From positions 2,790,001-2,854,000 of the forward strand of contig OZ244969.1 of assembly GCA_965222725.1 (NCBI GenBank): DNA of 64,000 bases, written 5' to 3'. Origin of the DNA: GCA-2748575 sp965222725. Its GTDB lineage: Bacteria; Pseudomonadota; Gammaproteobacteria; Pseudomonadales; Ketobacteraceae. This document shows, in pieces, positions 41,134 through 50,790 of the stretch (position 1 is the first letter of the stretch; each line of letters opens with the position of its first letter). Made by a program: the position numbers and the translations under genes. The notes below the pieces were generated by a model. That model ran no database searches. It had not been told where the DNA came from and saw nothing but the letters and a program-made list of their open reading frames with translations.

Positions 41134-43041
41134 CTACTCAACAACCTCAAATTGCAGCTCTTCGCCTTCCTGTTCTTCCTGATTGAATACCCGGGTCTGG
41201 CTCCAGTCCTGTTCGCGCTGCGTCGGTGTGCTGGCTGTGTCCCTGTCGGATTCGGGGGCTGGTTTGGGTGCCGGTTCAGGCGCGGGCTGCTGATCGGGCA
41301 AACCCAGCGAAGCAAATACTTGATCCACATAGGGTATTTTTTCCAGCCAGCCCAGGGGCCAGCCCTGCTGCTTGCCAATCCACATAAAGAGCCCGGTATT
41401 CAGGGTAATCAGCATCAGCGCCAGTACCAGCAGAGCCGGGGTGCTGCTGCGCTGCTTTTTCTTTGGCGCTTCCACCGGTTTGGGTTTTTCCACGGGCCTC
41501 CTGGGTGCTTTCGGGGGCGCGGTAATCGCCAACAGCTGCTGGCGGATATCGTCAAAGCTCTGGGGGCGCAGGGTAGGGTCCTGCTGCAGCATGCTGCGCA
41601 GCAGGGCTTTCAGGGATTCCGGCAATTTTTTGAACAGGTCATATTCTGTTAGCTGGCCTTCTTCTATTTTTGGCAGGTGCCCGGTGAGCAGCTGATAGAA
41701 AATAACCCCCGCTGAATAGATATCCCCCTGGATGGAGGTGGGTTCGCCTTCGATACGGTACCAGTTGCGCTCTTCTTCCTCGTCCTCTTCATAGTGGGGC
41801 GGAAAGCCAAAATCCATCACAATGGCTTCGTTCAGATCATTGAACAGAATGTTCTGGGGGCGCAGGTTGCCGTGAATAATGCGGTTGTTATGGGCAAAGG
41901 CCATGGCATCGCAGATCTGGTTGGCAATGGTCAGGAAGACATCTGTTTCCATGGGGCGCGCCATGCGCGACTGCAGGTTGCCGCCGGACAGGTATTCCAT
42001 CACCAGAATAAAAATCCGGTCATTGCGGGTTACCCCGCGGATATTAATGATGTTGCGATGCTTGAGCCGGGACAGCAGCTCCGCCTCGTTGTACCCGGAA
42101 AAATCATTGATGCGTTTTTTCAGTACCATCAGGGACTGGTCTTCGCGGTTTTCGTACAGGGATACGGTGCTGTATTCCGTTTCCTTGATAATGTCCAGAA
42201 GGCGAAACTTTTCCTTCGGGTCCTGGAACGTGGCCTTGGCTTCCTGCTTCTGCTCCTTTTTAAGGTGAGCCCCTTTAAAGCTTTTTAGCAGCTTGGCAAT
42301 CAGCTGTTCGGCGGTGGGCCGCTGACTGGGCTCATCCGCCAGGCACTGCATCACGATGGTGTCCAGGGCCTTGGGAATCTTGGGGTTAAAGTGCGACGGG
42401 GCAGGGTAGCCGGGCTTGGGCAGTTTTTCGGTGAACATCAGGTAGATGATCACCCCCAGCGAATAGATGTCACTCAGTTCCGAGGTGTATTCCGCACCCT
42501 GATGTTGTTCCGGCGCCATGTAGGCGAGGGTGCCCACGGTCATACCTTCTTCGGAACGCTGTTTCAGTTCGGTGTCTTCCGAGAATATCCGGGCTATACC
42601 AAAGTCCACCACCCGGGCATTGCCTTCCTTATCAATCAGAATATTGCCCGGCTTGATGTCGCGATGAATAATGCCGTTTTTGTGGGCGTAGGACAGGGCC
42701 TTGGCGATCTGGATAATCAGGCGCAGTTTGCGCCGGTCGGCCATGCCTTTTTGCAGGGCCTCTTTGAGGGTCACCCCCTCGATAAAATCCATGACAAAGT
42801 AGGGCATGCCATCGCGGGTCAGGCCTTTGTCGATCACCCGGATAATGTGGGGGTGGTCCATGCGGGCAACGATTTTCGATTCCCACTCGAACATTTCCCG
42901 GGCTTCGGGAGTGTCGCTCAGGGCAGACTTCAGCACCTTGATCGCCACCGGACGATTCAACGAGGTCTGAATGCCGCGATAAAGCACGGCCATGCCGCCT
43001 TCCGCTATGCGCTCAAGCTGTGAAAACCCTTGAAGCTCCAT
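41134..43041 (-). CDS. Ser/Thr protein kinase with a second pseudokinase domain and a C-terminal membrane segment
   Basis: The first kinase domain (residues 7-255) is complete: glycine loop IAEGGMAVLYRG, VAIK35, H126-R-D128, D146-F-G, and APEQ. The second (about 280-505) has a degenerate glycine loop, and its catalytic motif reads H390-G-N392 instead of HRD, while D410-F-G is retained. It is probably a pseudokinase with a regulatory role. A Pro/Lys-rich linker leads to a membrane segment (about 535-555) and an acidic, proline-rich periplasmic tail. No phosphatase or FHA gene is adjacent. Confidence 0.94.
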   Translation of the reverse strand: MELQGFSQLERIAEGGMAVLYRGIQTSLNRPVAIKVLKSALSDTPEAREMFEWESKIVARMDHPHIIRVIDKGLTRDGMPYFVMDFIEGVTLKEALQKGMADRRKLRLIIQIAKALSYAHKNGIIHRDIKPGNILIDKEGNARVVDFGIARIFSEDTELKQRSEEGMTVGTLAYMAPEQHQGAEYTSELSDIYSLGVIIYLMFTEKLPKPGYPAPSHFNPKIPKALDTIVMQCLADEPSQRPTAEQLIAKLLKSFKGAHLKKEQKQEAKATFQDPKEKFRLLDIIKETEYSTVSLYENREDQSLMVLKKRINDFSGYNEAELLSRLKHRNIINIRGVTRNDRIFILVMEYLSGGNLQSRMARPMETDVFLTIANQICDAMAFAHNNRIIHGNLRPQNILFNDLNEAIVMDFGFPPHYEEDEEEERNWYRIEGEPTSIQGDIYSAGVIFYQLLTGHLPKIEEGQLTEYDLFKKLPESLKALLRSMLQQDPTLRPQSFDDIRQQLLAITAPPKAPRRPVEKPKPVEAPKKKQRSSTPALLVLALMLITLNTGLFMWIGKQQGWPLGWLEKIPYVDQVFASLGLPDQQPAPEPAPKPAPESDRDTASTPTQREQDWSQTRVFNQEEQEGEELQFEVVE

Positions 43042-43157
43042 GCCCCAGCCAATGTTTCAGAGTTGAAAAGAGAAACGGCGCAGCAGATCTGAATCTGAGT
43101 GCGCCCTGTTCTTAAAGATTAGCTGGAAATCGGCAGGCTGTAGAAAAAAACGCAGAA

Positions 43158-44168
43158 TTATGCGGGTTTTTGGAAGGCGGCTGCTTTTTCTTTAATCAGT
43201 TGATTTAAAAGGGAAACCTGTTCTTCGCTATCGTTCAGGCAGGGAATATAGCCAAAGGATTCACCGCCGGCTTCAAGAAACAGGTTTTTGTTTTCCACCT
43301 GTATTTCTTCCAGGGTTTCCAGGCAGTCAACGGCAAACCCGGGGCAGATCACGTTGATCTTGCGGGTGCCGGCCCTGGGCAGGGATTTCATGGTTTCGTC
43401 CGTGTAGGGCTGCAGCCAGGGTTCGCGGCCAAAACGGGACTGAAAGGTAAGCCGCCATTGATCGTCTTGCAGACCCAGAGCATCCGCCAGCAGCCGGCTG
43501 CTGGCCTGGCATTCCACGGGGTAGGGATCGCCCTGGGTGTGGTAGCGCTGGGGGATGCCATGGAATGACATCACCAGTTCATCGGCAGGTTCCTGGTGTT
43601 GCGTGTGATTCAGAACGGACTGCTTGAGTGCCTCTATATAAGCCGGGTGCTGGTGGTAATCACGAATAAACAGAATTTCCGGGATATCCGGGCAGGGTTG
43701 CAGTTGCTTGGCCAGGGCATCCAGGGTGGCGGCGGTCGTGGTGGCGGAATACTGAGGGTACAGAGGCAGTACAATCAGCTTCTGGATTTTTTCCTGGCGC
43801 AGGCGTTTGCTGGCGGCCGTAATGCTGGGGTTACCGTAGGTCATGGCGGGAATAACCGGTACCGGCTGGCCCATGGATTCACTCAAGCGCTGTTCCAGCT
43901 TTTCTGCCAGGCTGGTGGTGTAGTGCATCAGCGGGGAGCCGTTCTCTTGCCAGACGCTGGCGTAGAGTTTGGCCACCCGGCCCGGGCGAAAACGCAGAAT
44001 AAAGCCATGCAGCACCAGCCACCACAGCCAGCGCGGCGCATCCACTACTCGTTTATCCCATAAAAACTCCGCCAGATAGCGGCGCACCGCAGCCGGGGTT
44101 GCGGCATCGGGAGTGCCAAGGTTAACCAGCATTACCGCAAAACGGTTGGAAGTCTGATGCTCTGTCAC
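43158..44168 (-). CDS. hemH: Ferrochelatase
   Basis: HemH inserts Fe(II) into protoporphyrin IX to give haem. The 336-residue protein starts with VMLVNLGTPDAATPAAVRRY and contains LPLYPQYSATTTAA, the catalytic histidine in VMSFHGIPQRYHTQGDPY, and a CPGFAVDCLETLEEI segment. The acidic residue motif is in EAGGESFGYIPCLND. Length and motif order are standard. It is divergent from the peroxiredoxin gene with 122 bases between. Confidence 0.97.
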   Translation of the reverse strand: MTEHQTSNRFAVMLVNLGTPDAATPAAVRRYLAEFLWDKRVVDAPRWLWWLVLHGFILRFRPGRVAKLYASVWQENGSPLMHYTTSLAEKLEQRLSESMGQPVPVIPAMTYGNPSITAASKRLRQEKIQKLIVLPLYPQYSATTTAATLDALAKQLQPCPDIPEILFIRDYHQHPAYIEALKQSVLNHTQHQEPADELVMSFHGIPQRYHTQGDPYPVECQASSRLLADALGLQDDQWRLTFQSRFGREPWLQPYTDETMKSLPRAGTRKINVICPGFAVDCLETLEEIQVENKNLFLEAGGESFGYIPCLNDSEEQVSLLNQLIKEKAAAFQKPA

Positions 44169-44290
44169 TGTGTTAAACGCCCGTAATCTATAGAAAATTT
44201 CTGTTCAGCATTGGGATGAATTGCGGGGAGTGTTGTCGCATAATGTGCCCCACAGCGCAACCTGTGTCTAATGAATAGAGGAGTTAAATC

Positions 44291-44767
44291 GTGGAATTTC
44301 CCAAAATCGGTAACATGGCGCCGGCCTTTACCCTGAAAAACCAGAACGACGAAAAGATCTCTCTCAAGGATTACAAAGGCAAGAAAAACGTCGTGCTGTA
44401 CTTTTACCCCAAGGCATCCACACCGGGCTGCACCGTGCAGGCCTGCGGCATTCGCGACACCCGTAAGGACTTTGACAAACTGGATACGGTGGTGCTGGGG
44501 GTGAGCCCCGATCCGGTAAACAAGATCAAGCGCTTTGAGGAGAAGCAGGAACTGAATTTCGATCTGCTGTCCGATGAAGGCCACAAGATTGCGGATAAAT
44601 ATGGCGTGTGGGGCCCGAAAAAGTTTATGGGGCGTGAGTTCGACGGAATTCACCGGATTACCTTTATTATTGGTAAAGACGGTCGGCTGAAGCACATCAT
44701 GGAAAAAGTTAAAACCAAAACCCACCATGATGACGTGATGGCTTACATCAAGGAAAACCTGGACTAG
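44291..44767 (+). CDS. bcp: Thioredoxin-dependent peroxiredoxin, Bcp/PrxQ type
   Basis: The peroxidatic cysteine is in YPKASTPGCTVQA and the resolving cysteine five residues later in CGIRD, the atypical two-Cys arrangement of Bcp. The 158-residue length and the C-terminal RITFIIGKDGRLKHI are typical. It reduces hydroperoxides with thioredoxin. GTG is the start, with GAGGAG just upstream, and it is divergent from hemH. Confidence 0.96.
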   Translation: MEFPKIGNMAPAFTLKNQNDEKISLKDYKGKKNVVLYFYPKASTPGCTVQACGIRDTRKDFDKLDTVVLGVSPDPVNKIKRFEEKQELNFDLLSDEGHKIADKYGVWGPKKFMGREFDGIHRITFIIGKDGRLKHIMEKVKTKTHHDDVMAYIKENLD

Positions 44768-45129
44768 GCGGGTTTTATGGGGGAATGGGGTTATCCAATC
44801 TGTTTCAGGCAAAAAAGAGAAGCCGAAAAGGCTTCTCATGGCAGATTTCCTCTAGGAAAGGAATCAAAACGCTGAATTCAGTCTTGAGGGGCGTTCAGCT
44901 TTTTTATTGTGTGGTTTAAACAAAAAACCGTTTAAACGATTGCTCCATCCCTGGAGGCATCAGCCCACTGCCTGTGGTAAGCGTTGGTTCCCCCCAACGT
45001 GTGTTTTCTTATGTTGTTGGGTGCCATTGTAGAGAGATGACAGTCAGCTGTATTTAAGGTTATTGTGAAGGATTGTAACGGAGTGTTTTGGGGCCGGATT
45101 GCGGCCTTGAACGGGGGTATCCAGCGGAA
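44768..45129. other. Intergenic region with several hairpins; no gene seen
   Basis: Three structured elements are visible. GAGAAGCC-GAAAA-GGCTTCTC (44817-44837), flanked by A6 on the left, would terminate minus-strand transcripts. GCTGAA...TTCAGC-TTTTTT (44871-44905) has a 17-base loop and may terminate bcp. CGTTGG-TTCCCC-CCAACG (44982-44999) is a third stem. Two GTTTAAAC palindromes also occur. The right end must contain the glpG promoter. Confidence 0.5.
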
Positions 45130-46029
45130 ATGCTTGAATTAGTGCGTTTCGACAACATACGTGCCGCCTATGCGCTGGCGGATTATCTGAAAGTCATCGG
45201 GGTTGCCTGCCAGGTTCAGCCGGAGGGTAACCAGGCGGCTATCTATCTGCAGCATGATGATGACCTGGAAAAAGCCAGAAAAGAACTGCAGGCCTTTATC
45301 GACAACCCCATGGATAAAAAGTACCTGTCGGCTTCCTGGGAGCAGGAGCCTGATAGCGCCAGTCGCCCGGACATGGAGCGCTTCTATAAAGATATCAATC
45401 AGAAAATGAATGGTGAAAACACCAGTCGCTGGCGCCAGACCGGCCTGTTCACCAAGTTTATTATTGGCGTATGCGCGGTCGTGTTTTTGCTCACCGCCTT
45501 TGGCACCAATCTGAATATGGTGCGGCATTTCTTTTTCTTCAATTACATGGGGCAGATGTATGACATCACCCAGGTGTACCGCTGGGTTACGCCGGTGTTT
45601 CTGCATTTTGGTTTTTTGCATTTCGCCTTTAATTTGCTGTGGTGGTGGGATATCGGTTCGGTGATCGAACGCTTCCAGGGCAGCCGCCGGTTGATGGTGA
45701 TTTTTATGGTGCTGGCGGTGGTGCCCAACTTTGTGCAGTTTCTGGCGGCGGGTAATCGCTTTGGGGGCTTGTCCGGTGTGGTGTATGGCGTGCTGGGGTA
45801 CGTATGGGTGTATGGCCGCCTGCGGCGCACCTATCCGTTGCAACTGCGCCCGGTGATTATTTATATGATGGTGGGCTGGATGTTGATTGGCTTTTCCGGT
45901 GCGCTGGATGAAGTGGTGGGCCCCATGGCGAACGAAGCGCATCTGGCGGGGCTGGTGTCTGGTGTCTTACTGGCATTAATGTATGCCCTGAAGGACAGCG
46001 TGAAAGATGCCGGTGCCGACAAATCCTGA
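45130..46029 (+). CDS. glpG: Rhomboid intramembrane serine protease, GlpG type
   Basis: The N-terminal cytosolic domain (residues 1-85) resembles GlpG's. The rhomboid core has six membrane segments, the amphipathic RWVTPVFLHFGFLHFAFNLLW region, the catalytic serine in GGLSGVVYGVLGY and the histidine in ANEAHLAGLVSG. ATG 45130 (AGCGGA upstream) gives 299 residues; a GTG at 45088 is also in frame but would add a non-conserved leader. It cleaves membrane proteins within their helices. Confidence 0.93.
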   Translation: MLELVRFDNIRAAYALADYLKVIGVACQVQPEGNQAAIYLQHDDDLEKARKELQAFIDNPMDKKYLSASWEQEPDSASRPDMERFYKDINQKMNGENTSRWRQTGLFTKFIIGVCAVVFLLTAFGTNLNMVRHFFFFNYMGQMYDITQVYRWVTPVFLHFGFLHFAFNLLWWWDIGSVIERFQGSRRLMVIFMVLAVVPNFVQFLAAGNRFGGLSGVVYGVLGYVWVYGRLRRTYPLQLRPVIIYMMVGWMLIGFSGALDEVVGPMANEAHLAGLVSGVLLALMYALKDSVKDAGADKS

Positions 46030-46038
46030 GCGTAAACC

Positions 46039-47049
46039 TTAGCCGTAAAAGCGGGTAGCGATTTCCTCATAGTTGGCCACGATACGGCTCAGGTAACTGC
46101 TGGTTTCGGCAAAGTTCGGCAGGGTGCCATAACGGGTGTAAAGCGCTTCATCGGTCCAGGTGCGTGACAGCCCGGCGTTATAGGCGGCCGCGGCTGAGAG
46201 TATATTGCCGTTTCTTACCCTGAGTGCATTGGCCAGCATATGCACCATGGCGTTGATGGGTTTGCGATAAGTAAAGCGTTCATCAAAGCCGGTAAAGAAA
46301 CCGGTTTCGCCGAATATATCGTTGTTGCCCAGCTCTTTGATGTTGGTTTCCACATAGTCCAGATAATGGTTTCTGGCGTTGGTAATTTCCTTGTTGATTT
46401 CTTCTAAGCGGCGATTGCGTTCAATCTGTGATTGCGCTTCTTTCATGCCGAATTTGCCTTCCGCCAGCCAGGCCAGTGCGGTGTTCAGATCAAAGGCTAC
46501 CTTATCACGGCTTTGCTTGCGGAACTGGCTGCGCTTGCCGATCAGTGCATGGTATTCATCAAGTGAGCCGGCCAGTTCCGGTTTGCGATAGGGCGGCTTG
46601 TGATGTTCCGGCAGACTGCCGGCAATAATCATGTTGTAGGCACGGGTGGCTGTACCGGGCATGAACTGGCAGACACCGGCAGCCAGTGAGGCAGACATGG
46701 CGAATTCACAGAACAGGGATTCTGCCATGATCTGTGACATGACCCAGGCAGGATCCACCGGGTGCAGGGATTTGTGCTCTTCAATGGCCTGACCCACCCA
46801 GTAAACGATATTGGTGATGCGTTTTTCAAAATCGATTTTTTCGAAGGGCAATTCCCAGAACTGCAGTGTCATTTTGCTGTAGTGGGCTTCCAGGGTTTCC
46901 AGCACAGCCCGGCTTAAACGAAACCTGTCATCGCCAGAAAGCCGGGTGGGTTTTTCTTTATCCAGAAGGAAACGTAGTGGTTGGGCACTGGCGTCGGTGG
47001 CCATAACGGATCCGACAAGCACGACCTGACAAAAATGCCTGCGTTGCAT
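46039..47049 (-). CDS. Lytic transglycosylase (SLT domain), exported
   Basis: The N-terminus is a signal peptide (HFCQVVLVGSVMATDASAQ). The catalytic glutamate lies in QIMAESLFCEF, followed by SLAAGVCQFMPGTATRAY, and the fold closes with AAAAYNAGLSRTW. These enzymes cleave peptidoglycan glycan strands to 1,6-anhydro products. A long helical insert (residues about 150-250) separates the two conserved parts, unlike short Slt domains. It is 43 bases downstream of the GGDEF-EAL gene. Confidence 0.9.
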   Translation of the reverse strand: MQRRHFCQVVLVGSVMATDASAQPLRFLLDKEKPTRLSGDDRFRLSRAVLETLEAHYSKMTLQFWELPFEKIDFEKRITNIVYWVGQAIEEHKSLHPVDPAWVMSQIMAESLFCEFAMSASLAAGVCQFMPGTATRAYNMIIAGSLPEHHKPPYRKPELAGSLDEYHALIGKRSQFRKQSRDKVAFDLNTALAWLAEGKFGMKEAQSQIERNRRLEEINKEITNARNHYLDYVETNIKELGNNDIFGETGFFTGFDERFTYRKPINAMVHMLANALRVRNGNILSAAAAYNAGLSRTWTDEALYTRYGTLPNFAETSSYLSRIVANYEEIATRFYG

Positions 47050-47092
47050 CTGAGCTATTTAACTCCTGTTAAATGAAAGTCTTCGAAAGTCT

Positions 47093-49369
47093 TCAGAACC
47101 TGTTAGAGCCCGACTGGCGGCGAAGGTTCACTGCCGCCTCTTCCAGCCAGTTCATCAGGTCGTCTTCCGGCATGGGGCGGGCATAAAGAAAACCCTGCAG
47201 GCCATCCACCTGGCGCTGTTTTAACAGCGTTGCCTGGGCTTCAGTTTCCACGCCTTCGGCAATCACATCAAACTCCAGGTGTTTTGCCATGGCGATAATA
47301 GCGTCTATGATAGCGGTGTTATCGGTTGCCGCATCGATAGGGTTCACAAAGCAGCGATCTATTTTCAGTTCGTCAATGGGCAGGGAATGCAGGTACCCCA
47401 GGGAAGAATAACCGGTACCAAAATCATCGATAGAAAAGCGGTATCCCTGATCCCGTAACCGGTTGATTTTTTCCACGGTGCTCTCAATATCCTCCAACAG
47501 CATGCTTTCGGTAATTTCCAGTTTGATCTGTTGTGGCGAAATGCCGCAGTCGGTCAGCGTATCGTTCAATGATTTTTCCAGTTGATGATTGCGGAACTGG
47601 ACTGCGCTGATATTGATTGAAAGGGTAAAGCCGTCATCAATAGCGCCGGTTTCCTGCAGTCGGTTGAGCAGGTGGCAGCCGTCCTTGAGCACAAAAGCCT
47701 GCAGCTGGTGAATCAAACCGCTGCGTTCTGCAACGGGTATAAACTGCACCGGTGGAATCATGCCGCTTTCCGGGTGCTGCCAGCGAATCAGGGCTTCAAC
47801 ACCTATCAGCCGATGATCGCAATCCAGCTGGGGCTGAAAGTAGGTGGTAAAGCCGTTGTCATCAATGGCAGCAAGAATATCTCCTTCAATTTTCAGGCGC
47901 TGGTCAATCACCAGCTGCAGTTCCGGATCAAAAAAGGACAGCCGGTTACCGCCCTGGGTTTTGGCGCGATACATGGCAGTGTCGGCCCGTTTCAGGGCTT
48001 CATCGGCGGTCACGCCGGTATGTAGCAAGGAGATACCGATACTGCCGCCAAGGCGGTATTCAGAACCATGGAGCGGAAAGGTTTCATTCAGGCGCCGCAG
48101 TAATTTCTGGGCCACCTGCTTGGCTTCTTCAATTACATACTCGGCAGAAGCAGAAGTGCTTTCCAGCAGCACCACGAATTCATCGCCGCCCTGCCGCGCC
48201 AGAGTGTCGGCGGCTCGCAGTTCGGGTTTGAGTCGGGCGGCCACCTGCTGTAACAGCTCGTCCCCCACGTTGTGACCCAGGGAATCGTTAATGCGCTTAA
48301 AGTCATCCAGATCCAGAAACAGCAGGGCACCGTTCTGCTTCTCCCGGGTAACCTTTTCAATGATCTGCTGCAGCCGGTCCATCAGCAGGCGGCGGTTGGG
48401 CAGATTGGTGAGCGGGTCGTAAAAGGCCAGCTCCTCAATCTGTTGTTGCGCCAGTTTCTTATCGGATATATCCCGGGCCATCCAGAGTACATGTTTTTGC
48501 TGGGGCTGATCCGGTAAATAGTGGTTGATCACCGATGTCCGGGCTTCAAATGTGCAGCAACCCCGGGGCACTTCAAGCTCATATTCGTACACCTGCATCT
48601 TGTTTGTCTGCAGTGTCTTGTGAACTACCCGCATAATGTCGTCCGCCTGTTTTCGCGGGAGCAGGTCGTGGACTTTCTGGCCGATAATCTGATCGCTGGG
48701 CACATACAACAGTTCTTCATTGCTGCCGAAGATATCCACATAGGTGCCTTCTTCATCCAGCACAATCGTAATATCGGGGATTACGGCAATCAGTGCCTGC
48801 AGCTGCTCGTTGGCGTTGCGGATCCGCCGGGTCAGTTCCTGGGTTTCCTGATGGTTGCGGTGTCTTTCAATGGCGAGGCCGGACAAATGGGAAAAACGAT
48901 CAATGAGGTTCAGGTGTGCCCGGTGAGGCGTTTCCGGATGGGTGTAATAAATGGCAAAACTGCCCAGCACCTGATTGCCCGAAGAGAGAATGGGGGTTGA
49001 CCAGCAGGCCCGCAGGCCTTCATTCAGAGCAAATTCCTTGTAGTCTTCCCACAAGGGATCGGTTGCTATGTCTTCAACTATAATCTGCTTGCGCAGGTAA
49101 CAGGCGGTGCCACAGGAACCGGCCACAGGGCCGATGGGTGAACCGTTGATAATATCAGTATAGGTCTGGCTCAGTCGCGGACTGGCACCGTGCCACAGGC
49201 AGCCATCGTGCAGCAACAGGATGGAAGCCCTGGCATCTGTGTCGGCCAGAATCGCCTCGATTTGCTGGCATATGGCTTCCAGGCAGCCCTCAAGCGGATC
49301 TCCCAGAGCGATTTTGTCTATGATTTTGTGTTGCGCTTCCAGCAGCGCTGAAATCTTGTCGTTTGACAT
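47093..49369 (-). CDS. GAF-PAS-GGDEF-EAL cyclic di-GMP enzyme
   Basis: Residues about 15-170 form a GAF domain (VAGSCGTACYLRKQIIVEDI). A PAS domain follows at about 190-310, then a GGDEF domain with ARQGGDEFVVLL intact, and an EAL domain with IGVEALIRWQHP, DDFGTGYSSLGYL and AEGVETEAQ. Both catalytic cores keep their key residues, so it could make and/or degrade c-di-GMP. No membrane segment is visible, so it is probably a cytosolic sensor. Confidence 0.96.
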   Translation of the reverse strand: MSNDKISALLEAQHKIIDKIALGDPLEGCLEAICQQIEAILADTDARASILLLHDGCLWHGASPRLSQTYTDIINGSPIGPVAGSCGTACYLRKQIIVEDIATDPLWEDYKEFALNEGLRACWSTPILSSGNQVLGSFAIYYTHPETPHRAHLNLIDRFSHLSGLAIERHRNHQETQELTRRIRNANEQLQALIAVIPDITIVLDEEGTYVDIFGSNEELLYVPSDQIIGQKVHDLLPRKQADDIMRVVHKTLQTNKMQVYEYELEVPRGCCTFEARTSVINHYLPDQPQQKHVLWMARDISDKKLAQQQIEELAFYDPLTNLPNRRLLMDRLQQIIEKVTREKQNGALLFLDLDDFKRINDSLGHNVGDELLQQVAARLKPELRAADTLARQGGDEFVVLLESTSASAEYVIEEAKQVAQKLLRRLNETFPLHGSEYRLGGSIGISLLHTGVTADEALKRADTAMYRAKTQGGNRLSFFDPELQLVIDQRLKIEGDILAAIDDNGFTTYFQPQLDCDHRLIGVEALIRWQHPESGMIPPVQFIPVAERSGLIHQLQAFVLKDGCHLLNRLQETGAIDDGFTLSINISAVQFRNHQLEKSLNDTLTDCGISPQQIKLEITESMLLEDIESTVEKINRLRDQGYRFSIDDFGTGYSSLGYLHSLPIDELKIDRCFVNPIDAATDNTAIIDAIIAMAKHLEFDVIAEGVETEAQATLLKQRQVDGLQGFLYARPMPEDDLMNWLEEAAVNLRRQSGSNRF

Positions 49370-49455
49370 AAAAACCTGATCAAGCTTCTCCGTTGCCTGA
49401 ACGGTTACTTATAGCACACTCTCGTCCGGCATGACGATGCGCCCGAATAATTTAC

Positions 49456-50517
49456 TCAGGGAAGATCAATCACCCGCTGCCAGTTATCGGGATACTGCAG
49501 GTTGTCGGGGGCTTCCGGATCCCAGGACACATCAAAGGCGTACAGACGGTTGTCGGTAATCCGGAATACCGAATAATGGCCCCGCCGGTCGCTGTTGTAA
49601 CTCAGGTAGTAGGGTGACCCCACATTAAACACGGGAATACCTTTCCAGGTATAGGCGGACGTGGCATGGGCGTGTCCGTGGAGGTAGGCAATAATGTTGT
49701 AATCTTTAATTTCCTCGTACAGCGCATCGATTTGTTCGCTGTCCCATTCAAAGGTTTCCCAGGGGCCGTAGTGAGACATGATAATGACTTTTTTATCGGT
49801 GCCCGCCACGTGTTCGGCAAGATCATTCTTTAAAAAGGTCAGCGCCATTCTGGGATTGCGTACGCCATGTACCTGGTGTTGCGGATCAACGTCTGACGGC
49901 ACCAGATTAAGCTGCACAAAATGGATATTGTCCCAGTCCCAGGAATAGTGGCCGTCGGTATCCGGTGCGGTGTTGGTCAAGCCCACACGGTAGGCGTTAC
50001 GCTTGCTGACCGAATCCGCCACCGGGTGAGCTTTCAGTAATCGGTAACCGATATTGTTCCATTCAAAAAAGTCATGGTTGCCGTAGCCTTCGAACAGGGG
50101 AAATTCCACATCGCGGTTACCACACAGTCCGTATATGCGGGTAAAGCCGCCGTATTCGTTTTCGGAAAACAAGCGCCCGTCGCGGCCGTTCTGGGTAATG
50201 TCGCCGTTCATGATAATGCCGCGAATGTTGGCTACTGGCTCGTTCACGCCCAGGGCAAACCAGTCCAGCTGATCGTTGGCTTCATTCAGGGCAATCTTGT
50301 GAAGGTCATTTTTATCTTCAGCGCCGCCGCCAAACTGGGTGTCGCCAAAAGCAATAAAGGTGACATCCGTGATTCCGGGTCCGGCCCAGTAGTTTTCCAC
50401 CGGGGGCTGATCTGTGGAGAGGCAATCATCCACCCCGTAATCATCAATACAGCCGGTCAGGCCGAAGGAAAGCGTCATCAGAGCCAGGGATCTGGCAAGG
50501 GTTTTATTGGGCAGCAT
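49456..50517 (-). CDS. Lipoprotein metallophosphoesterase
   Basis: A lipobox SFGLTGC (Cys 23) follows a signal peptide, so the protein is lipid-anchored. The calcineurin-like core shows FIAFGDTQFGGG, IIMNGDITQNG, YGNHDFFEW, IIMSHYGPWE and LHGHAHATS, with all metal ligands apparent. The substrate could be a phosphomonoester or phosphodiester and cannot be told. It is 353 residues long. It stands alone between the GGDEF-EAL gene and a divergent hybrid kinase gene. Confidence 0.92.
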   Translation of the reverse strand: MLPNKTLARSLALMTLSFGLTGCIDDYGVDDCLSTDQPPVENYWAGPGITDVTFIAFGDTQFGGGAEDKNDLHKIALNEANDQLDWFALGVNEPVANIRGIIMNGDITQNGRDGRLFSENEYGGFTRIYGLCGNRDVEFPLFEGYGNHDFFEWNNIGYRLLKAHPVADSVSKRNAYRVGLTNTAPDTDGHYSWDWDNIHFVQLNLVPSDVDPQHQVHGVRNPRMALTFLKNDLAEHVAGTDKKVIIMSHYGPWETFEWDSEQIDALYEEIKDYNIIAYLHGHAHATSAYTWKGIPVFNVGSPYYLSYNSDRRGHYSVFRITDNRLYAFDVSWDPEAPDNLQYPDNWQRVIDLP

Positions 50518-50790
50518 GGCGGTAAGCCTTTGATTTTTATTGTTTGTTTATAACAGCTGTTGTTATTGGGTTATCCAACAGTCTTAAAGGTACCATAGTT
50601 CCGTTACAGGGGTGTAGCCAAGGGGTGTAGCAAATCTGTTACCGTGCGTAAGTGCCCTGAGGCAGGTTCCGGACCCTTTGCATCATTCCTCTGCTGATTA
50701 GGCTAAACTAATGGGTCTCCGTGATTGAATTTTGGTTGCCCGGCCACCTTGCCTGTTTATGACCCGACTTAATTGTGACTCGACTTTTTT

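Noticed and set aside
44914..44939. Paired GTTTAAAC palindromes as a regulatory site
   Set aside because: Short AT-rich palindromes without clear placement relative to a promoter; may be chance.
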